Of a stretch of 64,000 nt of DNA, positions 18,027 through 27,008 are shown one piece after another. The stretch lies in contig CANMAI010000003.1 of NCBI GenBank assembly GCA_947495795.1, forward strand, positions 248,001 to 312,000. The letters run 5' to 3'. Positions within the stretch are counted from its first letter, which is position 1, and the number at the start of each line of letters is the position of its first letter. Made by a program: the position numbers and the translations under genes. Below the pieces are notes generated by a model. It saw only the letters and a list, made by a program, of their open reading frames with translations. It was not told where the DNA came from and ran no database searches. This DNA is from an uncultured Paracoccaceae bacterium. GTDB taxonomy: Bacteria > Pseudomonadota > Alphaproteobacteria > Rhodobacterales > Rhodobacteraceae.

Positions 18027-19576
18027 TTTCGCCCGCCTTGTACGATGCGATCGAGGATCATGGCGCAGAACAGGATGGAGAAACCTGCAAGGATACCTTG
18101 GCCCACATTGGCGTATTGCAGAGCTTCGAGCACATCCTCGCCAAGACCTTTTGCCCCGATCAAAGAGGCGACCACGACCATAGCGAGCGACAGCATGATT
18201 GTCTGATTGATGCCCGCCCGGATCGAAGGGCTGGCAAGAGGGAGTTCCACTTTGGTGAGCAAATACCACTTGTTCGCCCCGAAACTGATCGCGGCCTCGC
18301 GCACAGAATCCGGTACGCCGCGCAAACCCAGAACAGTCAGGCGCACCACAGGAGTGCCGCCGAAAATCATCGTGGTCACAACAGCGGCAGGCTTGCCTGT
18401 GCCGAAAAATGCAATGACCGGTATCATGAAGACAAAAGCAGGCATCGTTTGCATGAAATCCATGATCGGCTGAATGAATGAATAAAAGCGAGGACGGCGT
18501 GCCGCGAACATGCCTAAGGGAATTCCTATCAGGATCGACAGGCACGCCGCAGTGCCGAGCAGCGCGAGCGTTGTCATGGCTTTTTCCCAGAATCCCAAAA
18601 GACCCATATACGCCAGAAAAGCAGCCGAATAGATTGCCATGCGCACGCCCGCAGTGAGCCACGTGAGCAAGATAATCAGGGCCGCAATTACGATCCACGG
18701 CGTGCTGACAAATATCAGCTCCAGCGCGTCAAGCACCAAGCGGATGAAATATGTAATTGCGTCAAAGAGCGCCTCACCGTTCAATACCGCCCAGTTAAAG
18801 AAGGCTTCGACGCCGTCAATGCTGGTCAAGCGAATATCCGGGTCGGTCGGGAAATCGCTCAGAAGCGCAAAGCGCCCCGGGAGGCTGTAATGCAGCATGG
18901 CCGCGGCGGCGATTAGAACCATGAAAACAGCGCTAAAGACAATCTGCGATACAGGCATGCCAGAGCGGATTGAACGGTCGGACAGCCAATCGGAAAAGCG
19001 GGCTTCAAGCGCCCAGTTGGCAACGAGAGATTGGACCAGCTTAACGACGAAAAGGATCGCCACGCCGGTCAGGGCAATCGATGGCCCTTCTGCCGCCAAT
19101 GCCTCTGCCTCGGCGCGAATACCACCTATGTTGGCCTCAAGCGAATCCACCGTTCGACGATAAACTTCCACCTTGTCCGAGCCGGTTTCGATGGCTGATG
19201 CCAATTGCTGTTTGCGCAATTCCAGCGTGCCCTCAATAGAGGCAATGCGTGCCATCGCATCAGAAGCCAGATCGCCAAACAGGCCACGCGCGATCTGCAC
19301 GAAGCCCAGTGCTTCAAGAATGAGAAAGGGCAGGGCCCAGCTCCACAATCCGCGTGCACCAAACCAGATAGGGCCAAAGAGGCCAGCCATAAGGTTGAAG
19401 GTTGCAGTGAAACTGGCCGATGCGCCGATCTTGTCGAACATGCGGATGTAGTAATCCGGGTTTGTGCGGACAAACCGGCGAATATTTTCGCAGCGCTCCT
19501 CGGCATAGGCGAGTGCGGCGTCAGACGACGTATCTTCCAGCGGATTGACGCCAAGATCACTGCTTGCTTCGCTCAT
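18023..19576 (-). CDS. ProW-type ABC permease with DUF2628-like N-terminal extension
   Basis: Membrane subunit of a glycine-betaine/proline-type (OpuA/ProU class) importer. The C-terminal half (about 270-510) is a normal ProW: helices, then the EAA loop region SVREAAISFGANKWYLLTKVELPLASPSI. The first 250 residues are extra. Residues 40-100 (DYYIRMFDKI and later FGPIWFGARGLW) look like DUF2628, residues 110-165 are a charged, probably coiled-coil segment, and two more helices follow. At 517 residues it is about 160 longer than E. coli ProW. Coupled by ATGA overlaps to both neighbours. Confidence 0.88.
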   Translation of the reverse strand: MSEASSDLGVNPLEDTSSDAALAYAEERCENIRRFVRTNPDYYIRMFDKIGASASFTATFNLMAGLFGPIWFGARGLWSWALPFLILEALGFVQIARGLFGDLASDAMARIASIEGTLELRKQQLASAIETGSDKVEVYRRTVDSLEANIGGIRAEAEALAAEGPSIALTGVAILFVVKLVQSLVANWALEARFSDWLSDRSIRSGMPVSQIVFSAVFMVLIAAAAMLHYSLPGRFALLSDFPTDPDIRLTSIDGVEAFFNWAVLNGEALFDAITYFIRLVLDALELIFVSTPWIVIAALIILLTWLTAGVRMAIYSAAFLAYMGLLGFWEKAMTTLALLGTAACLSILIGIPLGMFAARRPRFYSFIQPIMDFMQTMPAFVFMIPVIAFFGTGKPAAVVTTMIFGGTPVVRLTVLGLRGVPDSVREAAISFGANKWYLLTKVELPLASPSIRAGINQTIMLSLAMVVVASLIGAKGLGEDVLEALQYANVGQGILAGFSILFCAMILDRIVQGGRK

Positions 19577-20640
19577 GATACTTCGGTCCCTTCAATCACG
19601 GTGCGCAACAGATCGGCGCGGGTGATGATGCCAGAGTCTTTGCCATCCGAGTGCACGACGATGGGGTTGTCATCATCTATGGCCATGGTGATCAAAGTGC
19701 TGAGTGTTTCGTCTTTGCCAACACGCGTACACGCCGCTGCAATCGGGCCATGAGCAGCGACATGCGCCTCAATCGGCTGCATCACGGCATGTGCGTGCAC
19801 GACCTTGAGCCGGGAGATCCCGGCGACGAAGTCGGCCACATAGTCATCGGCTGGCTCCATCACGATGTCTTCGGCAGTGCCGATCTGCACCATCTTGCCA
19901 TCTCGCATAATGGCGATGCGATCGCCGATGCGCACAGCTTCATCAAGGTCATGGGTGATAAAGATCGTGGTCTTTTTCAGGATTTTGCTGAGCCTGATAA
20001 ATTCATCCTGCAATTGGCGCCGAATAAGTGGATCAAGCGCCGAGAACGGCTCGTCCATCAGCAAGACATCCGGGTTTGCCGCCAGCGCCCGAGCAAGGCC
20101 AACACGTTGCTGCATGCCGCCAGACAGTTCATGTGCAAAGTTTGCCCCCCATGCGCCCAGTTCAACAATATCCAGGATCGCGGCGGCCTGACGCATGCGT
20201 TCGTTCTTGGCCACCTTACGGATTTCAAGCGGCATGGCGACATTGTCGAGAACCGACCGATGCGGCATCAGCGCGAAGTTTTGAAATACCATGCCGATCT
20301 TCTGGTTGCGAAAGCGCTGCAATTCGCGCGGCCCCAAAGCCATGACATCCGTGCCTTCGATCTCGATCTTGCCATCGGTCGGTTCCAGCAAGCGATTGAA
20401 GTGCCGAACCAGCGTGGATTTGCCACTGCCCGACAGGCCCATGATGCAGAAGATCTCTCCCCGGTTCACGGACAAGCTGACATCGGCGACACCCACGACA
20501 GCGTTGAATTCTGATAGCACCTCCGCCTTGGTCAGCCCACGATCACGGACCGCGCGAAGGGCGTCTTCGGCGCGCGCGCCAAATATCTTCCAGACGTTGG
20601 AAATCTCGACAACAGTCTCGGGGGGCATGTCTTGTCTCAT
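19573..20640 (-). CDS. ProV-type ABC ATPase with CBS region
   Basis: ATPase subunit of the same importer. Walker A GLSGSGKST is at 68-76, signature LSGGMQQRVGLARAL and Walker B LLMDEPFSALDP follow, and the C-terminal 80 residues form a CBS-like regulatory module (TLITMAIDDDNPIVVHSDGKDSG split over two strands), as in ProV/OpuAA. The N-terminal 45 residues before the ABC core are also typical of ProV. Start at ATG 20640 is uncertain; a second Met lies at 20628. A hairpin separates it from the binding-protein gene. Confidence 0.9.
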   Translation of the reverse strand: MRQDMPPETVVEISNVWKIFGARAEDALRAVRDRGLTKAEVLSEFNAVVGVADVSLSVNRGEIFCIMGLSGSGKSTLVRHFNRLLEPTDGKIEIEGTDVMALGPRELQRFRNQKIGMVFQNFALMPHRSVLDNVAMPLEIRKVAKNERMRQAAAILDIVELGAWGANFAHELSGGMQQRVGLARALAANPDVLLMDEPFSALDPLIRRQLQDEFIRLSKILKKTTIFITHDLDEAVRIGDRIAIMRDGKMVQIGTAEDIVMEPADDYVADFVAGISRLKVVHAHAVMQPIEAHVAAHGPIAAACTRVGKDETLSTLITMAIDDDNPIVVHSDGKDSGIITRADLLRTVIEGTEVS

Positions 20641-20657
20641 TCACGGGGAAGGGTAAA

Positions 20658-20686
20658 GCAGCACCGGCGCTCGGGGCCGGTGCTGC
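20658..20686 (-). terminator. intercistronic attenuator hairpin after the binding-protein gene
   Basis: Stem GCAGCACCGGC / GCCGGTGCTGC (11 pairs, 7-base loop) lies between the proX-like stop and the proV-like start, followed on the minus strand by only three T. Such hairpins usually protect the upstream mRNA or partially stop transcription so that binding protein exceeds transporter. Confidence 0.6.
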
Positions 20687-20699
20687 CGTTCAGGTCAGA

Positions 20700-21665
20700 T
20701 CAAAGACCCAACATAGCATCAACGCGATCAGAGTTCGCCTCGATCCACGCTTTTGCCGCATCCGCCGGCTCCACGCCGTTGGCGGAGATCTCAAAGGCCA
20801 GGCCGCTGACGTCATCTGCGGTGACCGAGAAATTGGCAAAGAACTCTGCGATCGCGGGAGAGCGGTCAGCCAGAGAGTTGGACCAGGCGATCTGCACCTC
20901 CTTAAGTGCGTCCTTGGTGGCAACAGAAGATTTCTCATACCAATCGGCATCGTCAGACGGCTGAACCATGTTGTATTTCGCCGGATCAAAGGTCGGCTCG
21001 CTCAACATTTTCACGTCGAACATGAACCAGACAGCGTGCGGCTTGTAGCAGTAGAACGCGTAGCCTTCGCCCTTGGCGATGCTGTCTTTGATGCGGGCTG
21101 TTTTTACACTTTCCTCGGCGCGGATTGGCTCAATGAAATCGAGGAGACCGTAGTCACGGGTCTTCACTTCATTCACGTTCGCAGAGGCCCAGCCGGGCGC
21201 ACCAATCCACATCTCTCCTTTGCCGTTGCCATCGCTGTCCATCAAGGCCGCAACGTCCGGGCGGCCCAAATCCGCAATGTCGGTGATGTTGTTGGCAGTG
21301 CCGAAGTCCTGGGAAACGCAGAAACCCTGATTTCCCTCGTAAGGATTGGAAGACAAAGTGACGGAGCCTGCCTCATCAACGTATTTCTTGGTAAAGCTTT
21401 CCTGGTTCGGCAGCCAGACATCGGGGTGCACGTCAATGTCGCCCTTACCCTGATCCATAGCCTGGAAAATGGTCGCGTTGTTTCCCGGTACATATTCGAC
21501 CGTGCCGCCGATGCGAGACGTGACAATTTCACCCAAAAGGTGGCCGATGGCCTGCGCACCTGTCCATGACGGCAGTCCGATCTTTACCTCCTCAGCGGCG
21601 AAGGCCGGCAGCGCAAAGACGCTGATCGCAGCCGTAAGGCTCAGTGCCCTTAGGTTGGTTTTCAT
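20700..21665 (-). CDS. ProX/OpuAC-type substrate-binding protein
   Basis: Periplasmic receptor of the importer, 321 residues. The signal peptide is residues 1-23 (ending ALPAFA), then the OpuAC fold starting EVKIGLPSWTGAQAIGHLL. The pattern of Trp/Tyr residues (SWTG, HPDVWLPNQ, APGWAS, YCYKPHAVW) is what OpuAC-class proteins use as an aromatic cage for quaternary or tertiary amines such as betaines or TMAO, so such a ligand is the best guess. Start ATG 21665 has a GAGGAGATC ribosome site. The divergent LysR gene at 21927 probably controls it. Confidence 0.88.
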   Translation of the reverse strand: MKTNLRALSLTAAISVFALPAFAAEEVKIGLPSWTGAQAIGHLLGEIVTSRIGGTVEYVPGNNATIFQAMDQGKGDIDVHPDVWLPNQESFTKKYVDEAGSVTLSSNPYEGNQGFCVSQDFGTANNITDIADLGRPDVAALMDSDGNGKGEMWIGAPGWASANVNEVKTRDYGLLDFIEPIRAEESVKTARIKDSIAKGEGYAFYCYKPHAVWFMFDVKMLSEPTFDPAKYNMVQPSDDADWYEKSSVATKDALKEVQIAWSNSLADRSPAIAEFFANFSVTADDVSGLAFEISANGVEPADAAKAWIEANSDRVDAMLGL

Positions 21666-21831
21666 GGTGATCTCCTCTGTTGAATTGCGCCGGTTTTTGG
21701 CGTCACTTTTTGAGTTCGTTTTTGCCGGACACGACGATCGATCTGTCGTCCTTCGTTTATTCATTCCGCGACGGTCGCATTGGGTTCCGTTCGGTCACCT
21801 CGTAAAGTCCAGTCTAGCGGCAGATCTCAAT

Positions 21832-21847
21832 TTCGAACAAATTCGAA
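21832..21847. promoter_or_regulatory. candidate operator in divergent LysR/transporter gap
   Basis: TTCGAACAAATTCGAA: two copies of the palindrome TTCGAA separated by four bases, in an otherwise A/T-rich gap between the proX-like start and the LysR start. Position fits an activator site for the LysR protein. The assignment is by position and symmetry only. Confidence 0.35.
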
Positions 21848-21926
21848 CATATCATCAAACTATTCTAATTTTGCATAGTTTCACATACTGTCACGATATT
21901 TCCATTTTGTCTGAGGTGATTCTAAG

Positions 21927-22811
21927 TTGGATTTGAATTGGCTGCGCGATTTTGAATGCCTTGCCCGCACGCTGAACTTCACGCGTGCGGCAGAAGAGCG
22001 GAACATCACTCAGTCTGCATTTAGCCGTAGAATCAAAGCCTTAGAGAGCTGGGTCGGCCTGCCGTTGGTGAATAGGGCCACGTATCCCATCCAAATAACC
22101 GACGCCGGACGGCAATTTCTGCCGGTTGCAATGGGTTCAATAACGCAGCTTGTGGAAACCCGGGAAGCTATCCGAGACACAGAGGGCGGCGACAATCGCT
22201 TTGTTCGTTTTTCTGTTCTGCACACGATTTCGGTTAACTATTTGGCAAATCGGATCGAATCCATGCAGGAAAAAATCCCAGATCTGCGAACCAGAGTGAT
22301 CTCGGATTCTCTCAGCTCATGCTGTGATCTTTTGGTTGAGGGCGCCGTAGACATTATGCTGTGCTATTATCACGCTTCGGTTTCGCCGCGGATTGATGAT
22401 GCGGCGTTCGCCCGAAAGGACGTTTTGTCCGAGAGACTTATCCCCGTCGCCAGCACCCATCCCGCGAAGAAACACGGCTGGGATATTGCCGCAACCAATG
22501 GATCACCGATCCCGTATCTTGCCTACGAGCGCTCATCCTTCCTGGGCATGGTGGTGGACAGCACTGTGGGCCAAAAGCCCATGAATGTTGAAACCATCTA
22601 CGTTGATGGGCTGGTCGAAACCATCAAGCGCAGATTGCTCAATGGCAGCGGGTTCGCATGGATGCCAGAAACCGCGATTGCATCCGAGCTCGCCGAAGGC
22701 TTGGTTGTTCCCATTGGAGATGAGGGATGGAGCGCGCGCCTCACCATCGCAGCACTTGCCAACCCTGCGACGTTTGCTCCGCAAGCTAAGGAATTCTGGG
22801 ATCTGTTATAA
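21927..22811 (+). CDS. LysR family regulator of the ProXVW-type operon
   Basis: A 294-residue LysR-type regulator starting at TTG 21927 behind GAGGTG. The DNA-binding domain is residues 1-60 (DLNWLRDFECLARTLNFTRA, then ITQSAFSRRIKALESWVG). The effector domain contains VRFSVLHTISVNYLANRIE, as in HypT/YjiE-like regulators, some of which sense oxidants; no such role is shown here. It is divergent from the transporter operon and convergent with the CuyA-like gene, 27 bases from its stop. Confidence 0.87.
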   Translation: MDLNWLRDFECLARTLNFTRAAEERNITQSAFSRRIKALESWVGLPLVNRATYPIQITDAGRQFLPVAMGSITQLVETREAIRDTEGGDNRFVRFSVLHTISVNYLANRIESMQEKIPDLRTRVISDSLSSCCDLLVEGAVDIMLCYYHASVSPRIDDAAFARKDVLSERLIPVASTHPAKKHGWDIAATNGSPIPYLAYERSSFLGMVVDSTVGQKPMNVETIYVDGLVETIKRRLLNGSGFAWMPETAIASELAEGLVVPIGDEGWSARLTIAALANPATFAPQAKEFWDLL

Positions 22812-22838
22812 ATAGGGCAGGGGCCAAGCACGCCCCGT

Positions 22839-23852
22839 TCAAAGATTAATCCATCGCTGAGAATGATCAAACGCGAAGTCATATCCGCCCAATGCCGCGG
22901 CACCGCCTGTGTGAAGGAACACCACGCGCTCACCTTCGAACGTACCCTTGCGTGCCAGATCAATCAGACCAGCCGCACCTTTGGCAGAATAGCAGGGGTC
23001 CAGAAGAATGCCCTCCAGCTCAGCAAACATCTTGATTGCGGCAATGCCACTCTCCGTGGGCAAGCCATAGCCGCCGCCGACATAGTCGGTATTGGCCACC
23101 ACATCTTCGCGTTTGACAACACCTGGGCAGCCCAGCTTTTCGGCGGTTTTGCAGGCCAGATCATACACCATCTGTTCCTGCTTTGGTTGTGGGGCACGTG
23201 TGCCGATACCCAACACCGGTACTTGTGCATTCATTGCGCACATCCCGGTCACCAAACCGGCCTGTGTTCCGGAAGAGCCGGTCGCATGAACCAAACGGTC
23301 GATCTTCAAACTACGGTCGTTGGCCTGCGAGATCAGTTCAAACGCTGCGTTCACATAACCCAATGCGCCCGTCGGATTAGAGCCGCCACCGGGGATCACA
23401 TACACCTTATGACCTTTGGCGCGCATCGCCTCTGCTGCTTTTTCCATTTCGCCGGGCATATCGTGGCCACCGGGGAATTTCTCGGTGGTCGCCCCATGCA
23501 AGTGATCCAGCAACACGTTCCCGTTCGTGTTGTAGTTGCCATCCTGATAGCCCGTACGATCTTCCAGCAGGATATGGCATTTGAGGCCAAGCTTGGCGGC
23601 GAAAGCGGCTGTCTGCCTGCCGTGGTTCGTTTGCGTGGCCCCTTGGGTCATAACCATATCTGCGCCCTGTTCCAGAGCTTCAGCCATAAGAAACTCAAGC
23701 TTGCGGGTCTTGTTTCCGCCCGTTGACATCCCCGTGCAATCATCCCGCTTGATCCAAAGCTCTACGCCAAGCTCCTTCGAAAGCCGCTCCATTGGCTCAA
23801 GAGGGGTGGCTAGATGCGCGAGATAAACACGGGGAAAACGGGCAAGATGCAT
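22839..23852 (-). CDS. cuyA: L-cysteate sulfo-lyase / D-cysteine desulfhydrase family PLP enzyme
   Basis: A 337-residue fold-type II PLP enzyme. The Schiff-base lysine is Lys48 in [10 protein letters not shown], followed by [20 protein letters not shown], the glycine-rich [15 protein letters not shown] phosphate site and [11 protein letters not shown]. It closely resembles CuyA of Ruegeria pomeroyi, which cleaves L-cysteate to pyruvate, ammonia and sulfite, as I remember that sequence; D-cysteine desulfhydrase and ACC deaminase are the close alternatives and cannot be excluded by eye. It stands alone on the minus strand, with no sulfite exporter adjacent. Confidence 0.7.
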   Translation of the reverse strand: MHLARFPRVYLAHLATPLEPMERLSKELGVELWIKRDDCTGMSTGGNKTRKLEFLMAEALEQGADMVMTQGATQTNHGRQTAAFAAKLGLKCHILLEDRTGYQDGNYNTNGNVLLDHLHGATTEKFPGGHDMPGEMEKAAEAMRAKGHKVYVIPGGGSNPTGALGYVNAAFELISQANDRSLKIDRLVHATGSSGTQAGLVTGMCAMNAQVPVLGIGTRAPQPKQEQMVYDLACKTAEKLGCPGVVKREDVVANTDYVGGGYGLPTESGIAAIKMFAELEGILLDPCYSAKGAAGLIDLARKGTFEGERVVFLHTGGAAALGGYDFAFDHSQRWINL

Positions 23853-24428
23853 GGGGAAGCTCCTTATGGTCTTGGCATCAACCTATCTGCCGGAATTCGT
23901 CTTTCCTAATGCAAATTTCGCATCACAGCTTCTGGCGTCCGTCAGTGGAAGCAAGAGGTAAAGAGCAGCCTTGGCGCAGTACAGAAGGTTAGGCGTTCAA
24001 TCCTCCTTGATGCATTCAGCCACACGATTGCAAAGATCTGGATGTCGGATCGGCTTGCGTTGTGTAGAACGGCGTTTCTGCGTGCGCTGAGCCGCACTTC
24101 AAAGTAGGGCGCATATCATATCAAATTAACGCATAATCAATATTATGTAATTCGTAATCCAACATATCCTATACCCAACCCACACGGTGGCCCGTTTGCA
24201 GACACCAAAGAGACGCTTGACAGCGACTTTGTAACGTGAAGTTTTTCGTGCTTCCAATAGGTTCTGCGTGAATCCTGAGAGCATGGTGATCCGCGCACCG
24301 AAGATGTCGCGCGCAGATACTATAAAACTTCTGCCAAGCGCTGCAATTTTGAGAAAATGCGTCCGGCGCTCCCAAACCTGATTATCTGAAGACTTGCGCC
24401 CGCTGTCTAAAAACGAGAAATAGCGCGG
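23853..24428. other. 576-base intergenic spacer without recognised genes
   Basis: Holds the promoter regions of the CuyA-like gene and miaA. An A/T-rich patch (about 24110-24180) contains the palindrome CATAAT-CAAT-ATTATG (24132-24147). Translations in all frames are short or unrecognisable. It may be decayed sequence. Confidence 0.5.
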
Positions 24429-25349
24429 ATGAGCGCGGACCCAAAGCAACGCCACATCCTGATTGCGGGCCCCACGGCCTCAGGCAAATCCGCGCTGGCA
24501 CTGCACCTTGCGGAGAAAACTGGCGCGCTGATCGTAAACACTGATGCGCTGCAGGTCTACGCCTGCTGGCAAATCCTCACGGCCCGTCCGCCTGCGGAAG
24601 ATCTCGCCCGTGCGGATCATGCGCTTTACGGGCATGTGGTATATGAAGCGGCTTATTCGGTTGGCGATTGGCTGAGAGAGTGCGCAGCGCTCGTGGCAGA
24701 AAACAGGCGCCTGATTTTTGTTGGGGGTACAGGGCTTTACTTCAGGGCGCTCACTCAAGGCCTTGCAGATATTCCGGCCACGCCCCCGGAAATCCGTGCA
24801 GAAGGCGATGCCATGCTGGCGGCCAATGGCCCTGCCCCGTTTCGGGCTTACCTCGCGAAGCACGATCCGGCCCTTTACGCGCGGATGGATCAGAACAACC
24901 CGGCACGGCTTCAACGCGCCTGGGAAGTGCATCAGGCCACCGGCAGGCCGCTAAGCACATGGCAGGGAGAGACTGGCCCAGCACTCGTGGATGAAACCAA
25001 CAGTAAGAAACTTGTTTTGACAAGCGATCCCAATTGGTTGCGGGAAAGAATTGATGCAAGATTTGACGATATGGTGAATGCCGGCGCGATGGAGGAGTGC
25101 CGCGCTGTTCTCCCTGATTGGCAACCTGCGCTCCCGGCATCCCGCGCGCTTGGCGCACGGGAATTCATGGCCGTTTTGCGAGGCGAGAAAGCGCTGGAGG
25201 ATGCCATCGCCGAAGCCAAGATTGCCACGCATCAATACGCCAAGCGCCAGCGCACATGGTTCCGCTCCAACATGTGCGGATGGCATCAGGTTGAGAGTGA
25301 GAAGCTCGCGATGAAAGACGAGTTAAAGCGCATTACCTCAATGGCTTGA
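24429..25349 (+). CDS. miaA: tRNA dimethylallyltransferase
   Basis: Adds the dimethylallyl group to N6 of A37 in tRNAs reading UNN codons. The 306 residues carry the P-loop GPTASGKS (14-21), the acceptor-site motif TDALQVY (canonical DSMQVY, here Ala-Leu), the GGTGLYFRAL element, and the C-terminal ATHQYAKRQRTWFR. A slightly divergent but complete enzyme. Its last 12 bases overlap the convergent hflX gene. Confidence 0.94.
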   Translation: MSADPKQRHILIAGPTASGKSALALHLAEKTGALIVNTDALQVYACWQILTARPPAEDLARADHALYGHVVYEAAYSVGDWLRECAALVAENRRLIFVGGTGLYFRALTQGLADIPATPPEIRAEGDAMLAANGPAPFRAYLAKHDPALYARMDQNNPARLQRAWEVHQATGRPLSTWQGETGPALVDETNSKKLVLTSDPNWLRERIDARFDDMVNAGAMEECRAVLPDWQPALPASRALGAREFMAVLRGEKALEDAIAEAKIATHQYAKRQRTWFRSNMCGWHQVESEKLAMKDELKRITSMA

Positions 25350-26618
25350 GCGCATTTGTTCAAACTGAGCACGATCCTTTGCGGTCCAGCTCACATCAAG
25401 ATGATAGCCATCCTCGTCCTGCCGTTCCTCCAGCACGAGATTGTGCGAAAAGAGCCATGCCCGCTCTTTTCCCTCGCGGTATTCAAGGTTCAGCGTCACG
25501 TCCTCATGCGGCTCTTCCGTCAGCTCTTCAATAGCGGCAAAGAGAGTATCCATCCCCTGCCCCGTCAGCGCAGAGATAGCCACGGTGCGCGGGTCTCGCT
25601 CGGCCATCCGCTCCAGCGCATCAGCTTCCTCCGGAGAAACGGCATCCACCTTGTTCCAGATTTCCACCATCTTTGCCTGCGCCGCCTCATCAATCCCAAG
25701 GCTTTCCAGGATTTCGGCAACATCCGCTGCCTGTTCTTCAGTCTCGGGATGCGCCATGTCGCGCACATGAAGGATCAGATCGGCATCCAGCACTTCCTCC
25801 AGCGTTGCGCGGAAGGCGGCCACAAGCTGGGTGGGAAGATCAGAGATGAAGCCAACCGTATCCGAGAGGATCACCTGCTTGCCCGTCGGCAATGTGATAG
25901 CGCGCATAGTTGGGTCCAGCGTCGCGAAGAGCATATCCTTTGCCAGTACCTCCGCACCGGTCATCCGGTTGAAAATAGTGGATTTTCCGGCGTTGGTATA
26001 ACCCACCAGCGCGACGATGGGATACGGGATCTTGGCCCGTGCCGCCCGGTGCAGCTTCCGCGTTTTCACAACCTTTGAAAGCTGCTTTCGGATCCGCACG
26101 ATCTGATCGGAAATAGCGCGCCTGTCCGATTCAATCTGCGTCTCGCCCGGCCCGCCGAGAAAGCCCGCAGCCCCGCCGCCGCCACCGCGCTGGCGCTCAA
26201 GGTGCGTCCAGCTGCGCACGAGGCGCGTTTTCTGATAGCTGAGATGTGCCAGATCCACCTGAAGCACACCCTCACGCGTCTGCGCCCGCTCGCCGAAGAT
26301 CTCAAGGATCAGCCCCGTCCTGTCGAGCAGCTTGACGTTCCATTCCTGCTCCAGATTGCGCTGCTGGATGGGCGAAACGGGGCCATCGATGATCACAAGG
26401 TCAATTTCCTCGGCCTTACAGAGCGCCTTAAGCTCTTCAACCTTACCCGTGCCGAACAGCGTTCCGGCCCTCGCCTTGGGCACGGGCACCACCATCTTTT
26501 CCACGATGGTGAGACCATCAAGCGCTTCGGTCAGGCCAGCCGCCTCCTCCAGCGCAAGCTCCGGGCTGCGCCGTGTCTCTGTTCGGGCGAGATCAGGATG
26601 GAGGACGAGCGTGCGCAC
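25338..26618 (-). CDS. hflX: ribosome-associated GTPase HflX
   Basis: HflX splits stalled or hibernating 70S ribosomes, notably under heat stress. The 426-residue protein has the N-terminal HflX domain with LDRTGLILEIFGERAQTREG, a glycine-rich linker (RGGGGGAAGFLGGPGETQIE), and the GTPase with G1 GYTNAGKST, G3 DTVGF and G4 NKVD. The start is GTG 26618, immediately after the hfq stop with no gap, so hfq-hflX are co-transcribed, as is usual. Confidence 0.95.
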   Translation of the reverse strand: MRTLVLHPDLARTETRRSPELALEEAAGLTEALDGLTIVEKMVVPVPKARAGTLFGTGKVEELKALCKAEEIDLVIIDGPVSPIQQRNLEQEWNVKLLDRTGLILEIFGERAQTREGVLQVDLAHLSYQKTRLVRSWTHLERQRGGGGGAAGFLGGPGETQIESDRRAISDQIVRIRKQLSKVVKTRKLHRAARAKIPYPIVALVGYTNAGKSTIFNRMTGAEVLAKDMLFATLDPTMRAITLPTGKQVILSDTVGFISDLPTQLVAAFRATLEEVLDADLILHVRDMAHPETEEQAADVAEILESLGIDEAAQAKMVEIWNKVDAVSPEEADALERMAERDPRTVAISALTGQGMDTLFAAIEELTEEPHEDVTLNLEYREGKERAWLFSHNLVLEERQDEDGYHLDVSWTAKDRAQFEQMRSSH

Positions 26619-26858
26619 TTAAGCGCTTTCCTCTCCGTCATAGAGATTTACGGGCTGAGATGGCATGATCGTCGAGATTGCATGCTTGTAAACCAGCTGA
26701 GATTGACCATCGCGGCGTAGAAGCACGCAAAAATTATCAAACCAGGTGATTACGCCCTGCAATTTCACGCCGTTTACCAGAAAAATTGTAACCGGGATCT
26801 TTGCTTTGCGCACGTTGTTGAGAAACGCATCTTGAAGGTTTTGTCTGTCGGCAGCCAT
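26619..26858 (-). CDS. hfq: RNA chaperone Hfq
   Basis: Hexameric Sm-like protein that pairs small RNAs with mRNAs. The 79 residues contain the Sm1 segment ([23 protein letters not shown], split here) with Gln8 and Phe, and the Sm2 signature [10 protein letters not shown]. The C-terminal tail is short and acidic, as in Rhodobacteraceae. It sits upstream of hflX. Confidence 0.97.
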   Translation of the reverse strand: MAADRQNLQDAFLNNVRKAKIPVTIFLVNGVKLQGVITWFDNFCVLLRRDGQSQLVYKHAISTIMPSQPVNLYDGEESA

Positions 26859-27008
26859 TCTATCAGCCTTAAGTTTTATGTGCGGAGAGCCCGCGTTATG
26901 ATTGTTATTGAATAAGTTATGGGGTCATCGCGGCCCGATTTCCAGCGGTCGCGGAAAAATTAATGTGCATGTGCGAAAAAGCCGCGCTCATTTGCCTTTT
27001 TCAGGGCA

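Noticed and set aside
17307-18698. A 463-codon reading of the hydrolase gene
   Set aside because: The first 224 codons are His/Cys/Arg-rich and overlap the ProW-type permease in another frame; the hydrolase fold starts at 18026.
24126-24455. A 109-codon minus-strand ORF upstream of miaA
   Set aside because: Overlaps the miaA start on the other strand, no motif, poor composition.
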